Source: Phocoena phocoena (taxonomy: Eukaryota > Chordata > Mammalia > Artiodactyla > Phocoenidae). From it: a stretch of DNA of 64,000 nucleotides. How positions within the stretch are numbered: the first letter of the stretch is position 1; every line of letters starts with the position of its first letter. Positions 41,731 to 54,180 of this stretch are shown here, piece by piece. The position numbers were made by a program, and so were the translations under genes. The stretch covers positions 135,496,281 through 135,560,280 of the forward strand of contig NC_089222.1 in assembly GCF_963924675.1 (NCBI RefSeq), written 5' to 3'. The notes beneath the pieces were generated by a model. It made no database searches. It saw nothing but the letters and a program-made list of their open reading frames with translations, and was not told where the DNA came from.

Positions 41731-43454
41731 CATGTGAGCTAACCAGTGCGCCATGGAGTTGAACTGTTCCTCTCCTCAAGACCATCTCTCTAAATAGCAT
41801 CTTTCCATATAGAGGCAGGAGGAACACAAACCTGGGTCATTCTTCATTATGGAATTTTAATTCTTATTTTCATCTCCTTCTTGTGCTGTGGCCCAGAACG
41901 TAGAGCAGAGCTTCACTGTGGCTTCTGAAAGCTGGGAAATTGTTATCGTCAAAAGCAGCTCCTTTTTGAAGGAGCTTGCCTGCAGGGGGAAGGGCCATAG
42001 CTGGTGAGTCCCAACTGGGTCTCCTCATGTGGGAGGTTACAAGAGAAGACGGACTGGTGGTTTTAGAACAATTGGCTCTCAGGATATACTGGTGAACAAG
42101 AAAGCATTGAACACTGATTACTTAAAAAAAAAAAAGCAGTATGTATATTTGGTGCAAGTAAAAATGTGAGAATGGTGAAGGCTTTGTAGGAGTTTGGGGT
42201 GGAAAAGGAAATTATTTGATAAAGAAAAAAATTATACATTTTTTTTTTCTTTGCAGTTATTTAGCTGTAGTAAAAGGGAAAATAAAAGTCAGGGAATGAA
42301 ATGTATACAGACAGGAGGGGAAGCGTTCTCAGAACACGGGACAGTGTGTGGTCCAGTCAGATTTTGAAATGCCCAGTAGAGAGATGGGATCATTCTGGAT
42401 CCCACAGTGGGGTGCAGCACCCAACAAAGTGTTGATGAACCCTGGTGGCAGACCAACCACTGTGTTGTTTTTATCAATAAAGAAGCACACAGGGAGGAAC
42501 GCTTACTTTGAGGTTCCTGGTAAATCGGGCTGGATCTGTTTGGGGTGGTGCACTTTAGTACAAGGAAGATGGAGAAGAACAACGGCCAGTCCAGTCTCAT
42601 GGAGCTGAGCGCCTGGGAACAGTGTACATAAGGTGACTTCAGAATAAAGGAGGCTTTTTTCCACCTCCGAGTTTAAAGACAGCCACTGTCTCTGTAGCAA
42701 ATGAATTAGTGTGACCTTGCAGATGGCCCTTGTGACCTGGAAGTGACAAGGAATAATGAGACTTTTCGTTTTACTAACTGGGTACTGGGAAAGGAAGCTC
42801 AAGATGGAGTCAGTATTGCTAAGAGAGCTCTCTGAAATGGAGCTGGGAGGCCATTGAGAGGGTGACTTGTGCATGTCTCAGCCTGGAAGGAATCTGACCT
42901 TTGACTTGATCAAATCATCCAGAACATCTACCAGAAACTCATGACAGTCTGTCTAATTTTCAGACCCCCTACCCGAAAACAGATTATGATTCCTTAAGGA
43001 CAAATATTTTCTGATTTGCATCAGAGCCCAATCTAAATCTCTCCAGGCAACGTTTTAACAACCTTGTGATTTTTGGCTTTATAAGCCCCTGACTTTTTTC
43101 CTTCCCAGAACACTCTTTGCAAGTAACCTGAATCTGTGTCTCCCGAATTGCAATTCTTAAGACCTCCCCAAATAAACTCTTTTTCTTATTTGCAGCACCC
43201 TGCGTCATCATCACCATTATTATTGTTACTTCAGTTGACAGTACCTCCTGGGGGAGACCGGTGACTTATTTCTGTGGGTTTTTGATTCTGTGCTTTGAAT
43301 TGCAAGGCTGAATAAGAGCACTACTTATTTTGAGTTTTTCAGTAATGGGGGAGTTATTGGTCTTTGGAGATTAAGGCCAATCTGCAGGAAAACTGAGTAG
43401 TTCAGACCATTTATATATACCGTATGGCTTGAAGTGGGATAGAGGACCATCCCC

Positions 43455-43590
43455 TAATTCATTAACTCATTCTTTCAGGCATTAATTCATTTACCAAACA
43501 TTAGCTGCATGTTAGAGATCATGATAGATGCTGTAGAGAATGAAGGCAACCAAGACAGACTTTGCCTTCAAGGAGCTGTTGCCAGCTCCC
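43455..43590 (-). mobile_element. L2-like fragment
   Basis: ttcattaactcattctttca, ttaccaaacattagctgcat, gccttcaaggagctg: reverse L2 pattern. Confidence 0.5.
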
Positions 43591-43621
43591 TTTGAATCAG
43601 TTTTTCATTTATTATTTTTAT

Positions 43622-43743
43622 TTTTTAAAAGATTTTGGCTGTACTGCGTGGCTTGTGGGATCTCAGTTCCCTGACCAGGGACTGAACCTGGGCCACAGCA
43701 GTGAAAGCACTGAATCCTAACCACTAGGCCACCAAGGAACTCC
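43622..43743 (-). mobile_element. Cetartiodactyl tRNA-derived SINE
   Basis: gcgtggcttgtgggatctca, gttccctgaccagggactga, taaccactaggccaccaagg, aactccc. Older subfamily like that at 3701. Confidence 0.8.
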
Positions 43744-44087
43744 CAGTTTTTCACTTTTTAAAATGACCTCCCCTTTGTTCTACACATTGGAAAAGAAATT
43801 GGTATGGTGTTTGGCTAAAAATCAAACTAACTAAATTGCAACATAATTTTATAAACTCTGAGCTGTCTTTAATCTTTAAATCTTTATATTTTGTAGGAAT
43901 CCCTTCTACATCTGGGCTCCTAAGGGACAGCAACCTCCTCCTATCATATCTTGGCAACTAATTGAAGCAACGAAAGGGGAAGAAATGATAAAAATAAATC
44001 ATTCCAGCTGGCAAAGCATCACTGTATAGTTCTCAAAGTGGCTGTTTATCAGAAATGAAGTTGATACCCTCTTGGTGGCACTGGATC

Positions 44088-44461
44088 AAACTGGTCCACT
44101 TTTTTTTTTTTTTTAATAAATTTATTTATTTAATAAATTTATTGCTGAGTGTGGGCTTTCTCTAGTTGCGGTGAGTGGGGGCTATTCTACATTGTGGTGC
44201 GCAGGCTTCTCGTTGTCATGGCTTCTCTTGCTGCAGAGCACAGGCTCTAGGCGTGCAGGCTTCAGTAGTTGTGGCACGTGGGCTCAGTAGTTGTGGCTTG
44301 TGGGCTCTAGAGCTCAGGCTCAGTAGTTGTGGCACACGGGCTTAGTTGTTCCACGGCGTGTGGGATCTTCCTGGACCAGGGCTCGAACCCATGTTCCTTG
44401 CATTGGCAGGCGGACTCTTAACCACTGCGCCAACAGGGAAGCCCCAAATTGGTCCACTTTT
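44088..44461 (-). mobile_element. CHR-type SINE with 16-bp target duplication
   Basis: Body 44104-44445, minus orientation. Direct repeats aaactggtccactttt (44088-44103) and aaattggtccactttt (44446-44461) differ at one base. Ends aacagggaagcccc. Confidence 0.93.
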
Positions 44462-45863
44462 GACGATGACAAGAGGACCAATGTTCTTTCTTCTTGTGAT
44501 CTGTGACAGTGCTGTGTACCCTGGAATCAGCAGAGCTTTTGTAATCCAGATTTGTTGACATTCTTGAGGCATGGAAATTTTCCTCATTTGTATTCCAACT
44601 CCAGAGGTTTCCTGAGAGAACATCCTAGAAGTAGCTTTTCATTGTGGCTTTTCAGCCATCTGTCCTGGCTACTGATTGGAATCAGTTGTGGAACTTAAAA
44701 AACTACAGGTAGCCACCGAAGACATGTGAATTAGAATCTGCGTGTACATTTTATTTTAAATTAATTATTGAGCTTGAATGTTCAGTGATTGGACAGGGAT
44801 TAAATAACATGTAGTATGTCTAGATAGAATACCTTGCTGCCATTTAAAATTATAGTGAGGAATATTTGCTGAGCTGAGAACCTATTCATAATGCATTGCT
44901 AAGTTAAAAAAAAGGAGGCCGAAAAGAGCATTTGGTGTATAATCTGATGATATTTTATTAAATAATCATGTATTTGTATGCACCGTACAAAAAGCCAGAA
45001 GGAACCGCACAAATACGCCTAAGGTGGTAACCACTGTTAGTCTTTTCCTCGGTGCTTTTCTGTGTTTTCTAAGTTTTAAGCATCAATCGTATATTGTTTT
45101 TGTACTGGGGAAAAATTCCTTCAATAAATGTTAGTGGTTTCCCCATCAGGGACAATGTGGTGAGAAGGAGCCAAGGAAACTAGATACACATGACTGTCTC
45201 ATTCATTCGTGATTTCTATTTAGTCTTTAAAATTTTTCTATTAAGATTATTTAATGTTATTTTCTATTTATTAAGAAAAAAATGTCTTGAGCACCTGCTG
45301 TGTGCTACACATTGACAGTTTTAGGCACTTGGGCTGCAGAGGCTCAGTTTCCTCAAATCCAGCAGAAGAGGCTGTGAAGACTTCGTTGACAGGCACGTTC
45401 CCTCCCTGGAGGTGCCAGTGAAGTACATCTGGAGGGGGGCGGGGCTGGGAATTGCCCATGTTAAACAAACACCCTGTGTGGTTCTGACAGACTCTCTGGT
45501 ACCACCCTTTGGGAACCTGTGAGGAGTGGGACCTTGACCTTAAATAGCTTAAAGTCTAAAGATGATGAAAATGGAGAATGTGAAAACCTGATTTGTTGGT
45601 TTCATCATGGAATGTCTACTAAGTTCCCCCAGAATGTCCTTGGACACGTGCTCCTTAGCTGTCTTATTTTAGAATGTGACATATCTAAGTGGGATGACAA
45701 TCAAAATATACCCAGCCAGATTGCCAGCCTCCGTGAGGGTCATTAGATGAAGCAAACACCTTCCTTCCTTAAGGACAGTCAGAGAGCAACAGCACGAGGA
45801 GTCATAGCAACTCTGACAGCAGCCACTGCTTAGGAAGTGGTTAGTGCCTGCCAGCCACTTGTC
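44462..45863. other. Intergenic DNA with old repeat remnants
   Basis: A MER5-like scrap near 44650-44750 and an old LINE-like 3' end near 44780-45110 are suspected but not assigned. No gene is recognised. Confidence 0.6.
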
Positions 45864-46390
45864 TAAGCATTTTAAAATTTAAAAAATTTATTTATTTTTG
45901 GCTGTCTTTGGTCTTCGTTGCTGCACGCGGGCTTTCTCTAGTTGCAGCGAGCGGGGGCTACTCTTCATTGCGGTGTGTGGACGTCCCATTGTGGTGGCTT
46001 CTCTTGTTGTGGAGCACAGGCTCTAGGTGTACGGGCTTCAGTAGTTGCGGCACACAGGCTCAGTAGTTGTGGCTCGCAGGCTCTAGAGCACAGGCTCAGT
46101 AGTTGTGGTGCACGGGCTTAGTTGCTCCGTGGCATGTGGGATCTTCCCCGACCAGGGCTCAAACCCATGTCCCCTGCATGGGCAGGTGGATTCTTAACCA
46201 CTGTGCCGCCAGGGAAGCCCTAAGCATTTTATTGAATTCTCTCAAAAACCCAGAGGTTACCTACCCCATTTTAAAGATGAGGAAACTGAGGTTTTAGAGA
46301 GATTAATTACCATGCCTGAGATTACGTGGCCAGTCAGTTGGCTTGTCTCCAAGAAAGCCTGGGCTCAACTACTATATTATCCAGCCTCAA
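45815..46390 (-). mobile_element. MIR split by a SINE
   Basis: Left part 45815-45874 (agtgcctgccagccacttgt), right part 46221-46390 (ccccattttaaagatgagga, aactgaggttttagagagat, attacgtggccagtcagttg). Together they read as one minus-strand MIR. Confidence 0.75.
45864..46231 (-). mobile_element. CHR-type SINE inserted into an MIR, 11-bp duplication
   Basis: Body about 45875-46220, minus orientation, ending ccgccagggaagccc. taagcatttta is repeated at 45864-45874 and 46221-46231. MIR sequence continues on both sides. Confidence 0.92.
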
Positions 46391-46944
46391 ACTCGACCCA
46401 TGGCCACTGTGCAACCTCTCGTTGTGAGGCTGCCTCCAGGGCTCAAGATTATTGAGACTCAGGCAGCTTGCTGCTCAGCGACCCCAGTTGAACGTTTTCT
46501 GGTGTGAAATTATTAACTTCAACCTTCGAAAACTGTGCCCTTCATGGTCCCAGCCAGTACAAAGTTAAAAACACTTGATAAAATGCATAAAACACAGCCA
46601 GCAGCATATTTCCAAATCACGTTGTAAGCCAGGCAGCGTTCTCCTGAAACATTCTCGGGGGCAAAGCAGTTAAGAGAACTTCCACTGAAGTCTGTGGAGT
46701 GGGGTGTCCATTGAACCAGGGAAAGCTGGGGATTTGGGGAGGCCAGTCCCCTGCAGTGGGAGCAGCTAAGGGAGGGCTTTGGGAAATTTGGGCAGTGACA
46801 AGGATGTAGGGAAATATACTACAGTTTTTGCCTAGGAGCGAAACTCACATTTGAAAGAAAACCTATCTTCTACTCTACCCCCAGGCATGTTTTTTTTTTC
46901 CCACTCTTATTTGTAATAAAATGATGGGGTATTATTATTATCTC

Positions 46945-47145
46945 AATTTTTAATTTTACTGAGATATGGTTTACATACCATAAAATTCATGTACCCTTTT
47001 AAAATGTACATATCAGTGGTTGTTAGTATATTCACAGGGTTGTGCAACTATCACCACTATCTGATCCGAGAACATTTTCACCTGGGCAAAAAAGAAACTC
47101 CATACCCGTTACAATCACCCCCCCCCCATTCTTTGCCCCCAACAG
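46945..47145 (-). mobile_element. Old L1M-type 3' UTR
   Basis: ttactgagatatggtttaca, taccataaaattcatgtacc, tattcacagggttgtgcaac, agaacattttcacctgggca: reverse of a common old L1 3' end. Confidence 0.7.
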
Positions 47146-48017
47146 CCTCTGACAAATTATGATGATTTTTAATGGTTATATCTTTTCAACTAGATTACAA
47201 GAGACCATGGAACTCATCACTCTTCCTGGCACAAAGTAGGTGCTCAGTAAATGTTCTTTTCTTGGTGATAAAGTTCTCAACCTTAAGACTCTCCTTTCTT
47301 TTTCGGTCTGTGTGGTAATTTAAAAAATATAGTAAATGACTGGAAGAAGAAAACATGCAACTGAGTTTTTCCCCCCTCCCCTTCCCACTTAGGAAGGCCT
47401 GAACTCAGAGGTCTCATGTCAACCAGATAAATGTTTTATTGGACTTTAAAAAATTCAGTTTGATTTAGGAAAAGACAAAGACATCTTGGGTCTTATAATG
47501 TAAAACGAACATTGACAGTTCAGTGATAGTTCATGTTTTTCTGGCTCATAAAAATACAGTGAGGAAATGAACAGCTTGGACTGTGGGAAAAAGAGAAGTT
47601 ATGCTGAAACTCTGATAGGCATGGGTCTGAATTGGTTGTTTATGGAGTGAAAAGCAGGTCACACACAAAGGCTGAGATGCAGCTTCTGTCATGCCTGGGA
47701 ATCTACAAGCTCAATGCCATCTCATTGGCAGAACATGAAAGCTAAAGATTATCCCCTAATCCTGTGGCATTTGCTGCTCAAAAATTTTCACTTGAAGTCA
47801 CACACTCTTTGGAGATACAAATATTTTGTTTACCCCTGCAGTATCTACGAAAAAACTTGTCAGAACGTTGTCTATAATGGTTACCGCAGATGAAGTGGGT
47901 TTTGTCACCATCCGGAATTGACCATGCTCTCTCCACCCAAAATTTCCACTTCTTTTTAAATTCAAATAGTGGAAGCTTATGTGACAGCTTTACCTCTGAT
48001 AGCCAAGAGAATAAGAT
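47146..48017. other. Intergenic DNA
   Basis: Nothing recognisable apart from a cacaaagtaggtgctcagta scrap (L2/MIR-like) near 47231. Confidence 0.6.
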
Positions 48018-48489
48018 TCAGTGCACTGCTGAAAAGTGGAAACAACCCAAATGTCCATCAGTGGATGAACAGATTAAAAAAAAAAGGAGTCATATCTCTA
48101 CAACGAAATAGTATTCAGCCATAAAAAGGGAATGAAATCCTGACATGTGCTACCACATGGACAGACCTTGAAAACAGCATGCTGAGTAAAAAGAGCCAGA
48201 CACGAAAGGTCACAGGTTGTATGATTCCATTAATATGAAATGTCCACAAAGAGGCAAATCTATAGAGACAGAAAGCAGATTGCTGGTTGCCAGCGGCTGG
48301 GGAAGGGGAACTGGGGAGTGACCGCTGACGGCTACGGGATTTCATTTTTGCAGGTGATGAAAATATTCTGGAAATTAGATAGTGGTGATAGTTGCACAAC
48401 TTTGTGGATATACTAAAACCCACTAAATTGTGTGCTTTAAAACGGTGAATTTCACGGTATCTAAATTACACCTCAGTTAAAAAAAAAAG
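48018..48489 (+). mobile_element. Old L1 3' end (ORF2 tail and 3' UTR)
   Basis: Reads [18 protein letters not shown], the tail of an L1 ORF2 protein, then a broken frame (agtattcagccataaaaagg). The 3' UTR follows (tggttgccagcggctgggga, ggataatagtggtga-type) to an A-run at 48480-48489. Stops and frameshifts show it is dead. Confidence 0.8.
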
Positions 48490-50584
48490 TAGAAAGAAAA
48501 AATTTGCCCCCAAGCCTCCCAAGGGTTAAAAATAAGAAGAGTAAGGGGGACAATGTGATGTGATCTTGCTGGTGCCTGTGTGAAGATGATTTAGCCGCTC
48601 TCCTTGCGAGGCATTTGCTGGAAAAAACCACATGCTTGCCACGGCAACACCCTCTTTCAGGCCTTTATCATTCTTGCCTAAAGATAAAGGAACTAAAGAA
48701 TTTTGACAGCTGAAAAGGACCTTGGAGAGTCTGGTCTGACTCTCTCACTTGGCAGGTGAGAAAGCTACTTGCAGGCAGTAGAAGTGACATGTTGAAGGTC
48801 ATCTTGTTAGTGGCTGAGCTGGACCTGAAACCCAGTGTTCTTTTCACTTGACCTCTTTTGCATTTGTTTTTTTCCCTCTTCTCTGTCTCTCCCTGTGCAA
48901 ATATAGTTGTGCATTGCACAGACCTTAGTCTTCCTGAAACACAGATCATATGCCACCTCCCCCTAAAAAACCTTCATGGCTCCCCACTGTCCCCCATCTC
49001 CTCTCTGCCACTTGGCTCCTGAAATAAACTGTCCTTGTGGGCCCAACGCACAGTGTACTTTCCAATATCACTTTCTTGTTCATGTTCTGTTACTAAACTT
49101 TGTATATATTCAAAGTCCTCAGCTAAATCCTGAGGTTCTTGAAGACTGGGATTGTGTTTTACGTGTCTTACGCATCTTTGACCTTGGGACACAGTGCACA
49201 GTGCAGTTCCTTGAACTTGGTAGAGCTCAGGAAGTACTTTTAGAAGAGTTGATTCCATTCGGGACTACAGCTCTCTTTGCCCAGATACGTGCAAGGAATA
49301 TCCCAGGAGTTCTGTCAGTAGGTGGCTATTTTGTGCTTCATCTCTTCTGTTGGAAGACCAACACTGAGTTTAATCTTTGGCTGTAATCTGGACAAAAAGA
49401 TTCTAGAACCCTCTCATGAGAATAGATTTAGTCTCAAAAAGGCAAAACTCAGTGACTTAAACAAAAATAACCCAACATTATTTTGAAATAAACTTTTTAT
49501 TCATTACAGAAGTAATTTGTGCTCATTGTAGAAGATTTGGAAAATTCTGAGAAAGTTCCAGGAATATAAAGGAGAAAATAAAAAGTGCCCCTAATCCTAG
49601 CCCCTAGGATAGCCTTTGATCGATAGCCTTTGATCTGTACAGCCATTTTTCTAGCACACGTATACACCACAGGTAGATTGTTTACAAAAACGAGATCCCG
49701 CTCTGCATGCTGTTTTGTAACCCGCTTTTAAATTAAATGGAAAATGAAAATTTACAAGCACTGCATTAAGCGGGAAGAATTTTGTTGCCGTCAACTCAGA
49801 TGACTCACGCTGATGACATGGAGAAATGGCGACTCAATATTTGTTTTGCTTCTTTGCTTTTCTTGGTGCAGGAAAGGGTGAAACAGACAGGGTAGGAATA
49901 GTTCCATGAACTAAGGAATAAGTGCCTTTCTAGCTACCAAGTCACTGGGGGGCGAGGAGGTGCTTCGCCTCTTTGGGTCTTTGTCTTTTCACCAGTTCTA
50001 CGAAGGAATTGTGTCCATTAAGGTCCTTTCCTAGCTCTAGACTCTTGTGAGCTTTAAGTTTCTCCTTGTCCCTTCTTTGTCCTTGGATATTTCAGAGCCC
50101 TCTATGTGCTCAGGAAGGTGGGGAATGTGACTACTTTTTCCCTGATTTATGCCAGCACAGTCCCTGGCAAAGAATTGACACTTAACAAATATTTGTTAAT
50201 GAATGAATGGATGAGATGCTCATGAATGATGTCCTTTGTCACAAACATCATTAGACCACATGGTCCTCTTTTGGAAGCACCAAATAGGAATTCTATATTT
50301 AGGTTCTTGGAATTTGGACAAAAATACAAGTGAGTAACATCGTATATCAGTTGGTTAATGGAAAATATTTTCCCATTCTCCAGATCCCATTTGGCTCTCT
50401 CTGTAGCTCCATGAGGGAGATATGACTAGTTCCATTCCACAGGTAAATGGATGGCCAGTTTCCTCTGCTGGCCTCTTGATTCCAGGTCCCAGGTCCCTTC
50501 TGCTACTCTTCATTGCCTTTCAGACACCCCATTTCCTCTCTGGTTGGGAAAGTCACTCTACAACCACTCAAGCAAGTTGAAAGC

Positions 50585-50715
50585 AGAAGTTCTCAAACTT
50601 TAGTGTTCTTAAGAATTGCCCAGGGCATAGTGACCCACATTTTAGATAATTGTTCAGGGTGATTTTGATGCAGGTGGTCTGAAAAGCACACTTTCAGGAA
50701 TACTAGCTTAAAATA
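50585..50715 (+). mobile_element. MER5-like fragment
   Basis: agttctcaaactttagtgtt, agaattgcccagggcatagt, gtgattttgatgcaggtggt. Confidence 0.55.
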
Positions 50716-50834
50716 TTTCAGGTGTAGTATTTTGTCAAGCAGAGGAGGCTGCCAAGAGAAGAATATCAGGCTTTTCATCAAGCATCGGCTTGCCCAAGCT
50801 TTGGTTTCCAAGGACACTTGGAAATAACAAGACA

Positions 50835-51005
50835 GTGGTTCATGTCCATTACACATTTCCTGTGCCAAGAGCTTTTCTAAGTGCTTTACATACATTATGT
50901 TCCTTAATGCTCCTAAAAGCCCTCCGTTGTAGGTCCTATTATTGCCTCTGTTGTACAAGGAAACTGAGGCTCAGACAAGTATGTTTGGCTTATCTATGAT
51001 CAGGT
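50835..51005 (-). mobile_element. MIR SINE
   Basis: gtgccaagagcttttctaag, tgctttacatacattatgtt, gtacaaggaaactgaggctc: reverse MIR. Confidence 0.8.
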
Positions 51006-51430
51006 GAAGTTGACAACAGTATTAAGTAATCAAGTCCTACTATTGTCAGGTTAAGGAAACCTAACGCTTTATTATTTTTATAAGAGCTGGGAGAAACTGG
51101 TGAATGCCATCAGCTAATAGGGAGAGTAATTCATATTTTGGCTTACATACTCATGTCTTTCCTCATGTGTGGATGGCTCTTGGCAATTGTGAAACTGGAA
51201 AACAAGACAAAACAACACAGTGAAACGAGTGAAATTCATTTCTTCTTCCCCTGGGTAAGACCAGCCCTAGGACCAGGCCCTGCCATGTTCTGAATCGAAT
51301 GTTACTTTTACCTAAGAACTGAACTATTCTATCAGGGAACCTTGAACACTGATTACTGACCGGCTATTTGCTGACATTAAGGAATTATCAGTACTATCAT
51401 CTTAGCTATGATACTGATATTGTGGTTATG

Positions 51431-51755
51431 TTAAAAAAGAGTGCTTATCAGAAATAGAATCACAGATGTAGAGAACAAACTCGTGGATACCAAGGAGGGG
51501 AGGGGGGGGATGAATAAGGAGATTGGGATTGACATATATACACTACTATGTATAAAATAAATAACGAATGAGAACCTACTGTATAGCGCAGGGAACTCCA
51601 CTCAATGCTCTGTGGTGATCTAAATGGGAAGGAAATCTAAAAAAAGGGTGGATATATGTATATGTATAACTGATTCACTTTGCTGTACAGTAGAAACTAA
51701 CACCACATTATAAAGCAACTACACTCCAATAAAAATTAATTAAAAAAGAGTGCTT
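51431..51755 (+). mobile_element. 5'-truncated L1 3' end with 16-bp target duplication
   Basis: Body 51447-51739. Perfect repeats ttaaaaaagagtgctt at 51431-51446 and 51740-51755. Internal agcgcagggaactccactca, gattcactttgctgtacagt, actccaataaaaattaa. Confidence 0.93.
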
Positions 51756-52257
51756 GCATTTTATAGCTCTATAGTGAAATACACAGAAATTAAATATTAG
51801 GAGGTTTTGGATTTTCTTCTAAAAATCCAGTTTGGGGAGGTAGATGAATGAAACAGGATCAGTTTTAGGATGATAGTTGTTGAAGCTGGCTGATGAACAC
51901 ATAGGGGCTTATTATACTATTGCCTCTAGTTTTGTATGTTTGAATATTTTCATAATGAAGAGTAAAAAGTAACTTCCTGTCTCGTGTCCCTTACTCTCTA
52001 CAAGTGGATTTAGTACGTGTAACTAAAGCACTCGAGGTTAATAACGGATTAATATCTGATTGCTGTAAGAGAGCACTTACATTTTAAGCAAAGATCTGTA
52101 ATGTCTTAACGAAGAATTACATTGTTAAAACAAAGTAAGAAATACTTTGGAAATTTCAGGCATTACCCCAACCTGATAGGAGAAATATTTTGTATTAGCT
52201 CACACTTTCTCCTTCCCTACTTTGTCTATGTGCAGAATTGGTCCTGATCCCTGCCTT

Positions 52258-52479
52258 TGGGGACAATTTTTTTTGCAGTACGCGGGCCTCTCACTGTTGT
52301 GGCCTCTCCCGTTGTGGAGCACAGGCTCCGGACGCGCAGGCTCAGCGGCCATGGCTCATGGGCCCAGCCGCTCCGCGGCATGTGGGATCTTCCCAGACCG
52401 GGGCACGAACCTGCGTCCCCTTCATCGGCAGGCGGACTCTCAACCACTGCGCCACCAGGGAAGCCCTGGGGACACTTTT
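52258..52479 (-). mobile_element. CHR-type SINE with 13-bp target duplication
   Basis: Body 52271-52466, minus orientation. Repeats tggggacaatttt and tggggacactttt differ at one base. Internal ggcctctcactgttgtggcc, gctccgcggcatgtgggatc, end ccaccagggaagccc. Confidence 0.93.
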
Positions 52480-52657
52480 GATCATCATTATTTTTTCTTT
52501 TCTAATAATGCTCTGTAATAACATGGTGTTACGTAGTGTTCAAAATGCTTTCATTTGCTACTCCTAGACCCTCATTCCTTTTCTGTGAGTAGACAGTGCA
52601 TATCGTTAAGCATGGGAACAAATAAAGGTCTAAGAGGTTAACTATCCAGTTATTGGA

Positions 52658-52901
52658 CTGGTTAATTAATTCTTTTTATTTTTATTTTTTTTGCGGTACA
52701 AGGGCCTCTCACTGTTGTGGCCTCTCCCGTTGCGGAGCACAGGCTCTGGACGCGCAGGCTCAGCAGCCATGGCTCACGGGCCCAGCCACTCCGCGGCACG
52801 TGGGATCTTCGCCGACCGGGGCACGAATCTGTGTCCCCTGCATCTGCAGGCGGACTCTCAACCAGTGCGCCACCAGGGAAGCCCCTGGTTAATTAATTCT
52901 T
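52658..52901 (-). mobile_element. CHR-type SINE with 17-bp target duplication
   Basis: Body 52675-52884, minus orientation. Perfect repeats ctggttaattaattctt at 52658-52674 and 52885-52901. Same short subfamily as the copy about 200 bp to the left and as 14671-14870. Confidence 0.94.
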
Positions 52902-54052
52902 ATGTTTAACTCTCCTCCAGACAAGAAGCATGCATTGAGCATCTACTATACATCTGTTAAGATGCTGGACTGACATGATACAGGCACGCATAAAATAGTG
53001 CCTGACTTTGAGGTGCTCACACTTGGGGAGGGAAAACAGTGCTAAGTGAATAAGTGTACAGGGTTGAGGGCTTCACTGAGAAGAAGACACTTGTGCTGGG
53101 CCATGCAAAATAAGCAGAAGTTCATCCCACTCCCAGTGAATGTCAGAATCAGAACCAGAACCCAGGGGTCCTGCCGTCTGTTTGCTCCAGCACAATTTCT
53201 GTGTGGCAATTACGCTTCTCTTTTTTTTCCTGAAAATCCCAATTTCCTTTGTTCCTCATAAATCCTGCAGGATTTTTCTTGAAGCCTTACAACGATGCTG
53301 TCATCTGCACTGCACAAAGTGAGGCAGGTCTCTTTGTCAGGGATACAGGGAGCAGTTCGCTGCTGAAAAGGAACGGGTGGACGGCAGAATGCTGAACGGG
53401 GTACTGTCCCTTCTAGCATGTAGCCCAGGGGCGTTCCTTTCCTGCGTGATACAAATGACAGCATTCTCACACTTGGTGGCTTTCCAGGCGACTGATGGCG
53501 TGGAGATCCTCCCTCCTGTTTACCTGTTCTCGCAGCCATTACTCACCTCGTCCCACACGCCCCGACACTTGCACACAAAGCCACGGAGCGACTTCAAGAA
53601 AAAAAAATCAAAAACCTTCCCCCAACCCCATTCTAAAATGTCAAGTGTTTCAGTTTTGAGAAAAAAGAAAGCTGAAGAAAGGATGACTCATGACAGGGCT
53701 AACAAACAACTATCTGAAGGTATGCTGGTGAGTCACGGCGTGGAGATTTGCCTTTATGTTGTGGAAAGGGCCTGGGATTGAAGAAGCATCATGGGACCAG
53801 CCAGTAAAATTCCACTACTCTCTGAAGCCGCTTTGGAGGTAATTTAAAAACCCTGGGCTTTTCTCAGCCCCAGTCTAGTGCAGGGCTCTGGGTACCCTCA
53901 GGTATGTTGATCTATACAGGAAATCAGAAAGAATGACTATTAATAACTGGAACAAAACCATTATTATCTTTCCATGCCCAATGCCATGCTGAACCAGCCC
54001 TGCTTTCTTCTTCAAGCCAGCGAGACGGCTGGATTTTCTTGAAGGGTATTGG

Positions 54053-54065
54053 GTTGCTAAGCAAC
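54053..54065 (+). promoter_or_regulatory. RFX X-box-like palindrome
   Basis: gttgctaagcaac: half-sites GTTGCT and AGCAAC separated by one base, a close match to the RFX family X-box. Context inside otherwise anonymous intergenic DNA. Confidence 0.45.
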
Positions 54066-54172
54066 AGCGCTGGCAGCATCCATCATGCCCAGCAATGTCA
54101 GCGCTGGAGTGTGGCCGGCAGAACACGCCTCCCCCTCGCCTTCCCTCGAGCCCCTCCCCCATGAAAGCACTA

Positions 54173-54180
54173 ATTTGCAT
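54173..54180 (+). promoter_or_regulatory. Octamer motif ATTTGCAT
   Basis: Exact POU/octamer site (ATGCAAAT on the other strand), 108 bp from the X-box-like palindrome. Confidence 0.4.

Larger units (their letters stand above)
39657..43620. other. Intergenic DNA
   Basis: No gene recognised. Features are a C-rich tract (41061-41146), an MIR (41600-41730) and an L2-like fragment (43455-43590). ORFs at 40380-40760 and 40895-41415 lack domains, and several share the same C-rich tract in different frames. Confidence 0.7.
48490..51430. other. Intergenic DNA
   Basis: No gene. Possible old repeats at 48700-48840 and 49490-49740 (not assigned), a MER5-like fragment (50585-50715) and an MIR (50835-51005). 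The + ORF at 48976-49386 (136 codons) has no recognised domain. Confidence 0.65.

Noticed and set aside
48976..49386. 136-codon + strand ORF with an opposite ORF
   Set aside because: No recognisable family and no supporting context; treated as chance.
3905..52901. tRNA-like heads at the ends of the SINEs
   Set aside because: tRNA-derived SINE promoters (A/B box remnants), not functional tRNA genes; no cloverleaf with a usable anticodon is supported.
52222..52909. Repeated ORFs ending in similar peptides (RSTGS..HQGSP type), also seen at 14535, 34625, 39380 and 46103
   Set aside because: The same CHR SINE consensus read in three frames; no gene family.
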